63,947 bases of DNA, taken from NCBI GenBank assembly GCA_964498785.1, contig CAZCJL010000028.1, positions 1 to 63,947 of the forward strand, read 5' to 3'. Of this stretch, positions 34,740 through 43,471 are shown piece by piece; position 1 is the first letter of the stretch; each line of letters starts with the position of its first letter. The position numbers and the translations under genes are program-made. The notes under the pieces were generated by a model that saw only the letters and a list, made by a program, of their open reading frames with translations, was not told the DNA's origin and did no database searches. Origin of the DNA: Mariaggregatimicrobium sp964498785. GTDB taxonomy: Bacteria; Zhuqueibacterota; Zhuqueibacteria; Thermofontimicrobiales; Thiofontviventaceae.

Positions 34740-36020
34740 ATGTCCTCACAAGTTATAATATGTAATAATATTGGTAAAAAATATCAACTGGGTTTTATTC
34801 GAAGAAATGATACATTGCGGGATAAACTGGCGATAGCTTTTAAAAATAAAATCCAAACTTTGAAAGGTGCACAAACGAATCCGGGGAAATTAAATTCCGA
34901 GAAGGAATTCTGGGCGCTTAAAAATGTGTCATTTACCATAGAGCAGGGAGAAGTTGTCGGAATAATTGGTCGAAATGGTGCCGGTAAATCAACACTTTTG
35001 AAATTATTGAGCAGAATAACTGAACCAACTGAAGGCGAGATAAGATTAAAGGGAAGGGTCGCAAGCCTCTTAGAGGTGGGTACAGGATTCCATCCTGAAT
35101 TGAGTGGGCGCGAAAATATCTATATGAATGGCGCCATTTTGGGAATGACGAGATCAGAAATTAGGTCAAAGTTCGATGAAATTGTAGCATTTGCTGAAGT
35201 CGAAAAATTTATTGACACACCGGTAAAGCGGTATTCCAGCGGGATGTATGTTAGATTGGCATTTGCCGTTGCTGCGCATTTAGAGCCTGAAATACTCTTG
35301 GTAGACGAAGTATTGGCTGTTGGCGATGCTGAATTTCAGAAAAAATGTCTCGGAAAAATGCAGGATGTAAGCAAGGGTGGGAGAACAATTTTATTTGTGA
35401 GTCATAATATGGGCGCAATACGTAACTTGGTAAAAAAGTGTGTTTTAGTTCACGAGGGTAGAATCTTGTATAAAGGAGATACAGATACTTGTATAAATAA
35501 GTATCTCAATTTAAATAGTGAAAAAGGCTTGCACGCTGCTAAAAAATTTAATGATAGAAGCCCTACAGAGCAAAAACCGATCGCTATTGAAAGTATTAAG
35601 TTAGTTAGTCCAAATAGGGGAGAAACTTGTGAATTTATTTTAGGAGAGGCATGGAGCATACAAGTCGGACTAAAATCGATACATGATTCAATAAAGTTTC
35701 AATCTGCCTTGGTAATTATGAATCAATATGGAATCAATGTTTATCATTTAGTTTTTAAAGATTCAGGAATCGAGTATTTTGAAAGCAAAAAGAAGTTCAT
35801 ATTGAAAGCTACGCTAAAGAAGATCAATTTGTATCCAGGAAGATATTATGTTACAGTATGGATAGGGCAACCTGGACATCATACTGTCACAATGGATTTC
35901 ATAGAATCGGCAATATCATTTGATGTGATTCAAAATGAAGGCGAGCGTTCCTTGAATAAACCAATGGCTGTTGTACATGAAATTGCAGATTGGAAATTGA
36001 TACCAGATAATAATTTTTAA
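34740..36020 (+). CDS. wzt: Polysaccharide ABC transporter ATPase with C-terminal glycan-binding domain (Wzt)
   Basis: A 426-residue ATPase partner of Wzm. The nucleotide-binding domain (about 1-250) has Walker A GRNGAGKSTLLKLL, the family-specific VASLLEVGTGFHPELSGRENIYMNG, the signature YSSGMYVRLAFAVAAHLEP and Walker B EILLVDEVLAVGDAEFQKKC. Residues about 275-420 form a beta-rich Wzt_C-type domain. In E. coli O8/O9a this domain recognises the modified non-reducing end of the finished chain, so here too export may depend on a terminal modification. Candidate modifiers downstream are the methyltransferases, the sulfotransferase and the kinase fusion at 53318. AAGGAAG precedes the ATG. Confidence 0.94.
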   Translation: MSSQVIICNNIGKKYQLGFIRRNDTLRDKLAIAFKNKIQTLKGAQTNPGKLNSEKEFWALKNVSFTIEQGEVVGIIGRNGAGKSTLLKLLSRITEPTEGEIRLKGRVASLLEVGTGFHPELSGRENIYMNGAILGMTRSEIRSKFDEIVAFAEVEKFIDTPVKRYSSGMYVRLAFAVAAHLEPEILLVDEVLAVGDAEFQKKCLGKMQDVSKGGRTILFVSHNMGAIRNLVKKCVLVHEGRILYKGDTDTCINKYLNLNSEKGLHAAKKFNDRSPTEQKPIAIESIKLVSPNRGETCEFILGEAWSIQVGLKSIHDSIKFQSALVIMNQYGINVYHLVFKDSGIEYFESKKKFILKATLKKINLYPGRYYVTVWIGQPGHHTVTMDFIESAISFDVIQNEGERSLNKPMAVVHEIADWKLIPDNNF

Positions 36021-36040
36021 AAGACGGAATAATTATTAAC

Positions 36041-36979
36041 ATGGAAATAACTGACAAAATTTTTGTAGGTGGTCATACCGGGATGGTTGGCTCGGCGATA
36101 GTCAGGTTACTTGAACAAGAACGCTATCAAAACATTATTTTACGGTCAAGGGCTGAGCTTGATCTGAGAAATTCATTGGCTGTTGCTGATTTTTTTAAAA
36201 ATGAAAAACCAGCGGTTGTAATCTTGGCAGCAGCAAAGGTTGGGGGTATAAAAGCCAATATGATGTATCCGGCAGAATTTTTATACGATAACTTGCGCAT
36301 TCAAAACAATGTTATCCATCAAGCTTATAGGCATGGAGTAAAAGAGTTTTGTTTCTTGGGTAGTTCATGTATCTATCCAAGAGAGTGCCCACAACCTATG
36401 AAAGAAGAATATTTGCTGACAGGTCCACTGGAACCCACGAATGAAGGATACGCTTTAGCCAAAATTGCCGGAATAAAAATGATCGAATATTATAAGAAGC
36501 AGTATGGTTTTTGTGGATTTTCGATATTGCCGTGTAATCTATATGGAACCAATGATAGTTTCGATCCTGAGCATTCTCACGTACTCTCCGCTTTGGTAAA
36601 AAAAATTGTCGATGCAGTGGACAAGAACTTAAAGGGTGTAACTGTGTGGGGTACCGGTCAAGCCAGGCGCGAATTCATGCATGTGAAAGATGCTGCTGCT
36701 GCCGTAATATCGTTAATTCAACATATCGATTCAATAAATATCATGAATGTTGGCTGGGGGGAAGACATTTCTATAAGAGACTTAGCACATTTGATAGCTA
36801 AACTATCAGGATTCAATGGTACTATAAATTGGGATCATTCAAAACCAGATGGGATGCCTCGGAAATGTATGGACGTCTCTGGTATGAGAAGATTTGGTTT
36901 TAATCCGCAAATGGACCTGGAGCAGGGAATCCGTCTGACTATTGAAGAATATCGCTCGCGAAAAGAAGAAAAATCATGA
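36041..36979 (+). CDS. Second GDP-fucose synthase-like enzyme, possibly ColC (GDP-colitose synthase)
   Basis: 312 residues of the GDP-4-keto-6-deoxyhexose epimerase/reductase family and close to the E. coli Fcl branch: GHTGMVGSAIVRLLEQ, LAAAKVGGIKANMMYPAEFLYDN, the GSSCIYP active site (Ser, Cys), YALAK, HSHVLSALVKK with the acid/base His, and KPDGMPRKCMD. It overlaps the ColD-like gene by four bases (ATGA). In the colitose pathway ColC, a homologue of Fcl, acts on the product of ColD, so ColC is a good candidate role. The alternative is a redundant GDP-fucose synthase. The family is certain; the substrate is not decided by motifs. Confidence 0.8.
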   Translation: MEITDKIFVGGHTGMVGSAIVRLLEQERYQNIILRSRAELDLRNSLAVADFFKNEKPAVVILAAAKVGGIKANMMYPAEFLYDNLRIQNNVIHQAYRHGVKEFCFLGSSCIYPRECPQPMKEEYLLTGPLEPTNEGYALAKIAGIKMIEYYKKQYGFCGFSILPCNLYGTNDSFDPEHSHVLSALVKKIVDAVDKNLKGVTVWGTGQARREFMHVKDAAAAVISLIQHIDSINIMNVGWGEDISIRDLAHLIAKLSGFNGTINWDHSKPDGMPRKCMDVSGMRRFGFNPQMDLEQGIRLTIEEYRSRKEEKS

Positions 36980-38151
36980 TACCATTAATGAAAAATACGT
37001 TTATTAATGAAATTGATACAAGAAAAGCGCTGGCAGAGTTTATTCTCCAGGCAAAGCGTTTGAGTATGGATGAACAATGTGCTAAATTCGAACGAGAATT
37101 TGCTAAATATCAGGGTGCAAAAGAGGCAGTGCTATTTAATAGCGGTGGTAGTGCAAATTTAGCGATGATGCAGTCGATAAAAAATTTAGGCAGATTAAAA
37201 GAAGGAGATAAAGTTGGTTTCTCCGCCTTAACGTGGTCGACAAATGTTATGCCGATAATTCAGCTCGGGATGAAACCTGTTGCCATAGATACGGATACCA
37301 GTACATTAAATATTATGTCTAATCAATTAGAACAGCGATTAAGTGAAGTAGACATTCAAGCGTTATTTATTACTAATGCCCTTGGCTTTGCTGGTGATTT
37401 GGACAATATTCGTTCATTATGTGAAGATCGTGATATAATCTTAATTGAAGATAATTGTGAAGCACTCGGAACTGAACTAGAATCAGGTAAGACAGGCAAC
37501 TATGGAATAATGGCAAGTTTTTCATTTTTTGTTGCACATCACATGTCCACCATCGAAGGTGGAATGGTGTGCACCAATGATGAGGAAATAGCCGAAATGC
37601 TGAAGATAGTAAGAGCGAATGGTTGGGATCGTAATTTAAATGCGGCTCAGCAGCATAAATGGAGAAAAAAGCACAACATTTATTCTGAGTTTGATGCGAA
37701 ATATACGTTCTATGATATTGGCTACAATTTAAGACCAACAGAAATCACCGGTTTTATCGGACAGATACAATTGCAGTATTTGAAGGATAACATTCTAATT
37801 CGCGAAAAAAATTATTTGACGCTTGAGTCTATTGTTAAAGAAAATGCTGATTTGATTGTATTGGATCATTCGCATATAAAATTGCTTTCCAGCTTTGCAT
37901 TTCCGGTATTATGCAGGACGCCGGAAATAAGGGAACGTTACATCTCTCAATTTTCCGGTGCTGGTGTGGAAATCAGACCGATGATTGCCGGAAATATTCA
38001 GGAACAACCTTTTTATAAAAAAAATGTTTTGACGTATTATGATTTGTGGGGTACATCCCAAATCCATTCGTGTGGATTCTATTTCGGCAATTATCCCGAA
38101 CTAACCGACGCAGAATTGCAAATTTTAATTAGTTGCCTTAGAAAATACTAA
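36976..38151 (+). CDS. ColD-like GDP-4-keto-6-deoxymannose 3-dehydratase (PLP fold, His in place of Lys)
   Basis: A 391-residue DegT/DnrJ/EryC1-fold enzyme. The position of the Schiff-base lysine is His188 in SFSFFVAHHMSTIEGGMVCT, the same residue number as the catalytic His of E. coli ColD, and Asp159 in LIEDNCEALGT is the usual pyridine-binding aspartate. ColD uses PLP/PMP and glutamate to remove the 3-OH of GDP-4-keto-6-deoxymannose. RfbH-type dehydratases also have His, but they are longer and carry an Fe-S cluster, whose cysteines I do not see. The gene is coupled to an fcl/colC homologue and gmd is upstream, so a 3,6-dideoxyhexose such as colitose is likely in the glycan. Confidence 0.82.
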   Translation: MIPLMKNTFINEIDTRKALAEFILQAKRLSMDEQCAKFEREFAKYQGAKEAVLFNSGGSANLAMMQSIKNLGRLKEGDKVGFSALTWSTNVMPIIQLGMKPVAIDTDTSTLNIMSNQLEQRLSEVDIQALFITNALGFAGDLDNIRSLCEDRDIILIEDNCEALGTELESGKTGNYGIMASFSFFVAHHMSTIEGGMVCTNDEEIAEMLKIVRANGWDRNLNAAQQHKWRKKHNIYSEFDAKYTFYDIGYNLRPTEITGFIGQIQLQYLKDNILIREKNYLTLESIVKENADLIVLDHSHIKLLSSFAFPVLCRTPEIRERYISQFSGAGVEIRPMIAGNIQEQPFYKKNVLTYYDLWGTSQIHSCGFYFGNYPELTDAELQILISCLRKY

Positions 38152-38153
38152 AA

Positions 38154-39029
38154 ATGATCATAACAAGATTAATTGGTGGATTAGGAAATCAGTTGTTTCA
38201 GTATGCAGTAGCACGCCATTTAGCTGAAATAAACGATACCGTAGTGAAACTTGATATTTCGGGTTTTGAAAAATACAAACTCCACAAGTATTCATTATCT
38301 GCATTTAATATTCAGGAAAATTTTGCGACTCCTGACGAAATTAAGAATCTGATATACAAAAGGAATGGTTTTTTTCGACAGAATATTCTGAATAGAAACA
38401 GGACCAAAAAAGAATACACGGAACGCTACATAAAAGAAAGTCAATTTAGCTTTATGCCAGATACATTAGATTTGGATAAAAATATCTACTTAGATGGCTA
38501 TTGGCAAAGTGAGAAGTATTTTGATAAAATTAAAAATATAATTCTCGATGAATTTACTGTTAAAAATGTTCAACTGGGGAAGGACAAGGAAGTTGATGAC
38601 ATGATCAGTTCAATTGAATCAGTGAGCGTTCACATACGGCGTTGTGATTATGTTAATAATTCAAAAACAAATGAGAAACATGGGTCATGCGATCTATCGT
38701 ATTATCATGCCTGTGTCAAACAGATTTCAATGAAGTTGAAATCACCCCATTTTTTTATTTTTAGTGATGATATCGACTGGGTAAAAAATAATCTAAAATT
38801 ATCTTTTCCGACCACGATTGTCGATCACAACAGTGCAGATAAAGCTTATGAGGACCTGCGGTTGATGAGTCATTGTAAACATAATATTATTGCAAATAGT
38901 ACGTTCAGTTGGTGGGGAGCGTGGTTAAATAAAAATCAGGAAAAAATAGTTATTGCTCCTAAAAAATGGTTCAATGATAATGCAATCGATACATCCGATT
39001 TAATACCCTCAAACTGGCTGAGAATATGA
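38154..39029 (+). CDS. Alpha-1,2-fucosyltransferase-like GT11
   Basis: A 291-residue glycosyltransferase of family 11: GGLGNQLFQYAVARHLA at the N-terminus, VHIRRCDYV (the HxRRGD GDP-fucose motif, here with Cys for Gly), FFIFSDDIDWVKNNL, and the ANSTFSWWGAWLN block near the C-terminus. The family moves L-fucose from GDP-fucose to O-2 of galactose and occasionally other sugars. Colitose transferases related to GT11 are known, so GDP-colitose is a second possible donor given the neighbouring ColD-like gene. It begins two bases after that gene and overlaps the following methyltransferase gene by four. Confidence 0.9.
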   Translation: MIITRLIGGLGNQLFQYAVARHLAEINDTVVKLDISGFEKYKLHKYSLSAFNIQENFATPDEIKNLIYKRNGFFRQNILNRNRTKKEYTERYIKESQFSFMPDTLDLDKNIYLDGYWQSEKYFDKIKNIILDEFTVKNVQLGKDKEVDDMISSIESVSVHIRRCDYVNNSKTNEKHGSCDLSYYHACVKQISMKLKSPHFFIFSDDIDWVKNNLKLSFPTTIVDHNSADKAYEDLRLMSHCKHNIIANSTFSWWGAWLNKNQEKIVIAPKKWFNDNAIDTSDLIPSNWLRI

Positions 39030-39769
39030 CAATGAGAATGGTGAAAAAAATAACATCAAAATTTGATAATAATCTTGGTAAGACAAATAAATTAAATCGC
39101 GACGTGTGGCTTGAACAGGTTCTTTCGCAAATTGAAAAAGGCAAAAAAATTTTAGATGCCGGGGCAGGAGAACTTCAATATAAAAAATTTTGTCAACATT
39201 TTAATTATACTTCCCAGGATTTTGCACAATATGATGGCCAGGGAGATGGAAGTGGAAAGCAAGTTGGTGAGTGGGATAATTCTAAGATAGATATAGTGTC
39301 AGATATCACAGATATTCCTGTTGGAAATAATTATTATGATGCGATTATGTGCATTGAAGTTTTTGAACACATTCCTGAACCAATTTTGGCAATAAAAGAA
39401 TTTTCCAGAATATTGAAACAAGGTGGAAAATTAATCTTAACAGTACCTGTTTGTTCATTAACTCACTTTGCACCCTATTATTTTTACAACGGGTACAGCA
39501 GATATTGGTTTGAAAAATTTTTACCCATGTATGGATTTCAGATCGAAGAGTTATCTTATAATGGTAATTTTTTTGAGTATATTGGGCAGGAATTTAGACG
39601 AATTAGAAGTACTGCGAAAAGATATGCAAAATTATCAAGGTGGGATGAGATAAAATTAGATATATTACAGCCATTTGTTATGCGATTGTTAAAACGTATT
39701 GTAGTAAATGATAGTGGATCCAGTGAATTGCTCTCCCACGGATTGCATATTATTGCTGTGAAAAACTAA
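39026..39769 (+). CDS. Class I SAM-dependent methyltransferase
   Basis: A 247-residue protein with the Rossmann SAM-binding loop ILDAGAGELQYKKFC, an acidic strand-2 region, the motif-II segment YYDAIMCIEVFEHIPEPILAIKEFSRILKQGGKLILTVPV (Methyltransf_11 type) and a variable C-terminal part with aromatic YFYNGYSRYWFEKFL, as often seen in methyltransferases acting on glycans. It overlaps the preceding fucosyltransferase by ATGA. The substrate is probably a sugar hydroxyl of the exported chain; this is inferred from the neighbours. Confidence 0.85.
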   Translation: MTMRMVKKITSKFDNNLGKTNKLNRDVWLEQVLSQIEKGKKILDAGAGELQYKKFCQHFNYTSQDFAQYDGQGDGSGKQVGEWDNSKIDIVSDITDIPVGNNYYDAIMCIEVFEHIPEPILAIKEFSRILKQGGKLILTVPVCSLTHFAPYYFYNGYSRYWFEKFLPMYGFQIEELSYNGNFFEYIGQEFRRIRSTAKRYAKLSRWDEIKLDILQPFVMRLLKRIVVNDSGSSELLSHGLHIIAVKN

Positions 39770-39794
39770 CCTGATAATTATTCAACGCGACGAA

Positions 39795-40841
39795 ATGTGT
39801 AAAAATACTCCGAAAGTTACCGTATTAATGCCTGTTTATAATGGTGAAAAATACCTGGCAGAAGCCATTGAAAGTATTTTAAACCAGACTTACAAAGACT
39901 TTGAATTTCTCATTATAAACGACGGCTCGACAGATCGCAGTGCAGAGATTATTCAATCATATAAAGATTCACGTATTCGTGTGGTTCATAATCCCAAAAA
40001 TATCAAATTGATTGCGACGCTCAATAAAGGTCTTGAATTAGCACGAGGCGAATATATTGCGAGGATGGACTGTGATGATATCTGTTTGCCAAATCGCCTC
40101 CAATTTCAAGTGAAATATATGGATGAGCATCCAGAAGTCGGTGTGCTTGGTAGCCGTGTAAGGAACGTCAACGAAATGAAGGATTTTATCTCAGAGCCAC
40201 AAAGACCATTAACTCACTATGGTAATCAATGGATTTTACTATTTAAAACATCTCTGATGCATCCGACCGTCATTTTTAGAAAAAAATTAGTAATTGATTT
40301 GGGGGGGTATTCAAAAAATGCATTACATAGTGAAGACTATGAATTATGGTCAAGATTGAGTGAGCATACCATAATTCGACAGCAACCCAACGTTTTAGTT
40401 ATACTAAGAAAACATGATTCAAATGTTGGGAAAAGATATAGAGATATACAATTAAAAACTTCTATGAATACTTCAATGCTAAATATCTTAAAAATTGTGG
40501 ATAAAAAAGAGCTTACAAAAATTGAAGATATTTTTAAGTTTGTTCGTAATAGAGATTTTACTCTATTAGATAATATCGATGTTTATAAAAGCTTGTTTAA
40601 TATCTATTTTAAGTTTACATTGAAAAATAACTTATCACAACCTGAGAGAAAGTGGATTACCAATAATTTCTTATCCATTATATCTCCAATTTACAAATTA
40701 TCAATAATAAAGCAAATTTATTTCATAGTTCGCTCAATAAATTTACAGCAAATCAAGAATAATGATAATTTTAAATATCTAATAATTAAATTGATGCAGA
40801 ATTATTTTTTAACAATTATTAGTAAATTAAGGAGAAAATAA
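39795..40841 (+). CDS. GT2 family glycosyltransferase
   Basis: A 348-residue GT-A enzyme. VTVLMPVYNGEKYLAEAIESILNQTYKDFEFLIINDGSTD is the family 2 opening; GEYIARMDCDDICLPNRL supplies the DxD metal/nucleotide motif (DCDD near residue 97); ALHSEDYELWSRLS carries the ED-Y acceptor-side motif. The last 120 residues are basic and helical without a clear membrane segment. Donor and linkage cannot be read. It ends directly at the start codon of the next gene. Confidence 0.9.
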   Translation: MCKNTPKVTVLMPVYNGEKYLAEAIESILNQTYKDFEFLIINDGSTDRSAEIIQSYKDSRIRVVHNPKNIKLIATLNKGLELARGEYIARMDCDDICLPNRLQFQVKYMDEHPEVGVLGSRVRNVNEMKDFISEPQRPLTHYGNQWILLFKTSLMHPTVIFRKKLVIDLGGYSKNALHSEDYELWSRLSEHTIIRQQPNVLVILRKHDSNVGKRYRDIQLKTSMNTSMLNILKIVDKKELTKIEDIFKFVRNRDFTLLDNIDVYKSLFNIYFKFTLKNNLSQPERKWITNNFLSIISPIYKLSIIKQIYFIVRSINLQQIKNNDNFKYLIIKLMQNYFLTIISKLRRK

Positions 40842-41870
40842 ATGGGAATTTCGGTAGTAATTACACATTATGCTCCTCCGACTAATAGTGAATATTTCCA
40901 AAAAGTATTAGTTAAAACAATTGAATCGGTTCGTTCGCAAAATATAAATTTTGAAGTAGAAATTATCATATGTGACGATGGATCTCCTCGCTTATCTTTT
41001 CTTGGAAGTAATGAAAATGAGATTATAGACTTGTCAAAATTAAAAATTAAACAACATGAGGCATTGAAAGGTTTGGAAGTTGATCGATACTTATATATCA
41101 ATAGCGGTAATAAGTATTATCGTTCGAGATTAATGCATCGAGCATATTCAACCACCCAATATAAAAAGATTGTTGCACTCGATGATGATAATCCATTTAT
41201 TCTAAAAGATTCATTAGCTCGTTATGATAAGTACCTTACAAAATATGAATTTGTTCGAGGAAGAATCATAAGTGCAAATGGGATCCCTCAATTATATTCA
41301 ACAACAGCTGTTCAAGGCACGAATTTGGGATTTAAGAAAGATGTATATAAACAAATTGGTGGATTAGGTAATTATCTTTTTGAAGGTTTAAGTGGTGCTG
41401 ATGATGATCTTACGTGGCAGATTTATAATTATCTTAAAACCACTTTTCCAAATAAAAAGAAAGCTTGTTACGCTGGAGATATAATGACGCGTGATCTGTT
41501 AAATGGAAGGTGGGTCAATAATTCGTACTCAACCTCAATTAATGCAATTGAAAATCACGTTCAACGAAAAGATGAAATAAATAGATTATTCAATCTTAAT
41601 TTTATTAAAGAATATGGAATAAATCCGATTAATAATCCAAGTCGAGATAAGAAATTATGGATGGAATTTCCTTCGATGCGGTCAGTAATCAGTGAAATAT
41701 ATTATTTACCAATTCATTATTACAAAACCTTTCCGATAAAAATGAATCGGAAGATAAAACGGTTTAAGAAATTTGTAAAATACTGCTCTTATAAAGAAGG
41801 ACGACTGGAACTACGTCGAAGATTTTCAAAGCATTTTATTAAAATTCATTCACTAAAAATCAAGGGGTAA
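40842..41870 (+). CDS. GT2-like glycosyltransferase
   Basis: 342 residues. ISVVITHYAPPTNSEYFQKVLVKTIESVRSQ and IIICDDGSPRLSF are a variant of the GT2 start, YKKIVALDDDNPFILKDSL supplies a DxD-type motif (DDDN), and SGADDDLTWQIYNYL fits the acceptor-side acidic motif. Overall similarity to standard GT2 is lower than for the gene before it. The ribosome-binding site AAGGAGA lies in the end of that gene and the start codon abuts its stop, so the two are translated together. A very A+T-rich gene, in contrast to the module starting at 41877. Confidence 0.75.
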   Translation: MGISVVITHYAPPTNSEYFQKVLVKTIESVRSQNINFEVEIIICDDGSPRLSFLGSNENEIIDLSKLKIKQHEALKGLEVDRYLYINSGNKYYRSRLMHRAYSTTQYKKIVALDDDNPFILKDSLARYDKYLTKYEFVRGRIISANGIPQLYSTTAVQGTNLGFKKDVYKQIGGLGNYLFEGLSGADDDLTWQIYNYLKTTFPNKKKACYAGDIMTRDLLNGRWVNNSYSTSINAIENHVQRKDEINRLFNLNFIKEYGINPINNPSRDKKLWMEFPSMRSVISEIYYLPIHYYKTFPIKMNRKIKRFKKFVKYCSYKEGRLELRRRFSKHFIKIHSLKIKG

Positions 41871-41876
41871 AAGTAT

Positions 41877-43469
41877 ATGATCGTTGCGATAATACCCGCA
41901 AAAGGTGAGTCGAGTAGACTGGAAAATAAAAATCTATTAGAGATACATGGGAAATCGCTGTTAGCCCGGGCGATTGAATATGCACAAACATCAAAGAACA
42001 TATCGAAAATTTACATTTCAACAGATGATGACAGAGTCGAACGTTCAGCAAAAGCACAAGATGTCGAAGTGATCCGGCGAGACGACTCATTGAAAGAAGC
42101 TCCATTAATCGACGTCTATCGTCACGCGTTGGAACGGATCGGAGATGATAGCATCACTCATGTCGTCGGAATACAACCCGATCATCCGGATAGAAAGACA
42201 AACCTTGATTGGGCTATTCAGTATGCCCAGGAGAAGGAAATCGATGACCTGTTCACTGTCGATGCAATAGGTGTTCGAAACGGGGCGCTAAGAATTTTAA
42301 CCATGAAAGCGATTCAGGCAGCTCCGACAATCTATCCGTCGGCGATCATGGATGATTGTGTGAATATACATACGCCGTACGATTTTTACATGGCAGAACG
42401 CAATCTTGTTTTGAAGGATGATTTTATTCAAGTCGGCGATTATAAAATCGGTCCGAATGAACCCACTTTTATTATTGCGGAAGGCGCATGCAACCATTTA
42501 TGCCAGATGGACCTGGCTTACAAGATGATTGATAAAGCAGCCGAATCCGGAGCCAGCGCCATTAAATTTCAGACGTACAAGGCTGAAAAACTGGTGACCA
42601 AAGACGCTGTCGCGTTCTGGGGAAAGGAAAAGATTTCACAGATCGATTACTACAGAAGGCTGGATCGTTTTGGCAAGAGAGAATACGAGGAACTGTTCAA
42701 CTATGCCGCTGAAAAGGGCATTATCGGATTCTCTTCCCCGTTCGACGCGGAAAGCTCGGATATGCTGGCGGAAATCGGAATGCCGTTGTTCAAAATTGCC
42801 TCATGTGATATTCGCGACCTGATGCATTTGAGACGAATCGCACGTTACGGCAGACCGATCATTTTGTCAACCGGAGCCTCTACGCTGGAAGAAATTGAAA
42901 AAGCGATCATGACTATTTTTGAGCAGGGGAATTATCAACTGATCCTGCTCGCCTGTACCTTGAGTTATCCCACGAAGAATGAAGATGCCAATCTGTTGAG
43001 AATTCAAACATTGAAAGAGCGATTCCCTGGCATTACTATCGGACTCTCCGATCATACGGAGCCTGATCCGAATATGGTCATTCCTGCAGTCGCCGTATCA
43101 CTCGGTGCGCGGGTGATTGAGAAACACTATACGTTAGATCGGTCGATGACTGGGTCAGGACATTTCTTTGCAGTGGATCCCAATGATTTAAAGAACATGG
43201 TGCAAAACATCCGCCTGGCAGAAACCGTTATGGGAGATGGTTCACTCGGAATTGCCAAAACCGAACAGAAAGCTTGGCACAGCGCCCGGAGAAGTATTGT
43301 GGCAGAGGTTGAAATTAAAGCCGGCGATATTATTACTGAAGCTATGTTAGGCATGAAACGTCCGGGTGATGGATTGCCGGGAGACATGATTGATCAAATC
43401 GTAGGTAAGCGAGCAAACCAAGACATTAATCCGGACGAAAAAATTTATTTGGAAATGATCGAAAGCTAA
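41877..43469 (+). CDS. Cytidylyltransferase-NeuB fusion (CMP-sugar synthetase / nonulosonate synthase)
   Basis: A 530-residue two-domain protein. Residues 1-180 are an acylneuraminate cytidylyltransferase: IIPAKGESSRLENKNLL (CTP loop), ISTDDDRV, GIQPDHPDRKTNLDWAI, and VNIHTPYDFYMAE at the domain end; it is shorter than free NeuA (about 220-230). Residues 185-530 are a sialic-acid-synthase domain: EGACNHLCQMDLAYKMIDKAAESGASAIKFQ, FSSPFDAES, FKIASCDI, ILSTGAS, IGLSDHT, VIEKHYTLDR and a C-terminal SAF (antifreeze-like) domain from about 470. NeuB condenses PEP with an N-acylhexosamine; the cytidylyltransferase activates the product. AAGGGG precedes the ATG. The next gene starts two bases after the stop. 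Precise sugar unknown; no NeuC or Pse/Leg-pathway enzyme is nearby. Confidence 0.87.
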   Translation: MIVAIIPAKGESSRLENKNLLEIHGKSLLARAIEYAQTSKNISKIYISTDDDRVERSAKAQDVEVIRRDDSLKEAPLIDVYRHALERIGDDSITHVVGIQPDHPDRKTNLDWAIQYAQEKEIDDLFTVDAIGVRNGALRILTMKAIQAAPTIYPSAIMDDCVNIHTPYDFYMAERNLVLKDDFIQVGDYKIGPNEPTFIIAEGACNHLCQMDLAYKMIDKAAESGASAIKFQTYKAEKLVTKDAVAFWGKEKISQIDYYRRLDRFGKREYEELFNYAAEKGIIGFSSPFDAESSDMLAEIGMPLFKIASCDIRDLMHLRRIARYGRPIILSTGASTLEEIEKAIMTIFEQGNYQLILLACTLSYPTKNEDANLLRIQTLKERFPGITIGLSDHTEPDPNMVIPAVAVSLGARVIEKHYTLDRSMTGSGHFFAVDPNDLKNMVQNIRLAETVMGDGSLGIAKTEQKAWHSARRSIVAEVEIKAGDIITEAMLGMKRPGDGLPGDMIDQIVGKRANQDINPDEKIYLEMIES

Positions 43470-43471
43470 TA

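Noticed and set aside
36976..38151. Ordinary sugar aminotransferase (DegT/DnrJ)
   Set aside because: The Schiff-base lysine is replaced by His188 within AHHMSTIEGGM, the ColD arrangement, so transamination of a sugar is unlikely to be its main reaction.
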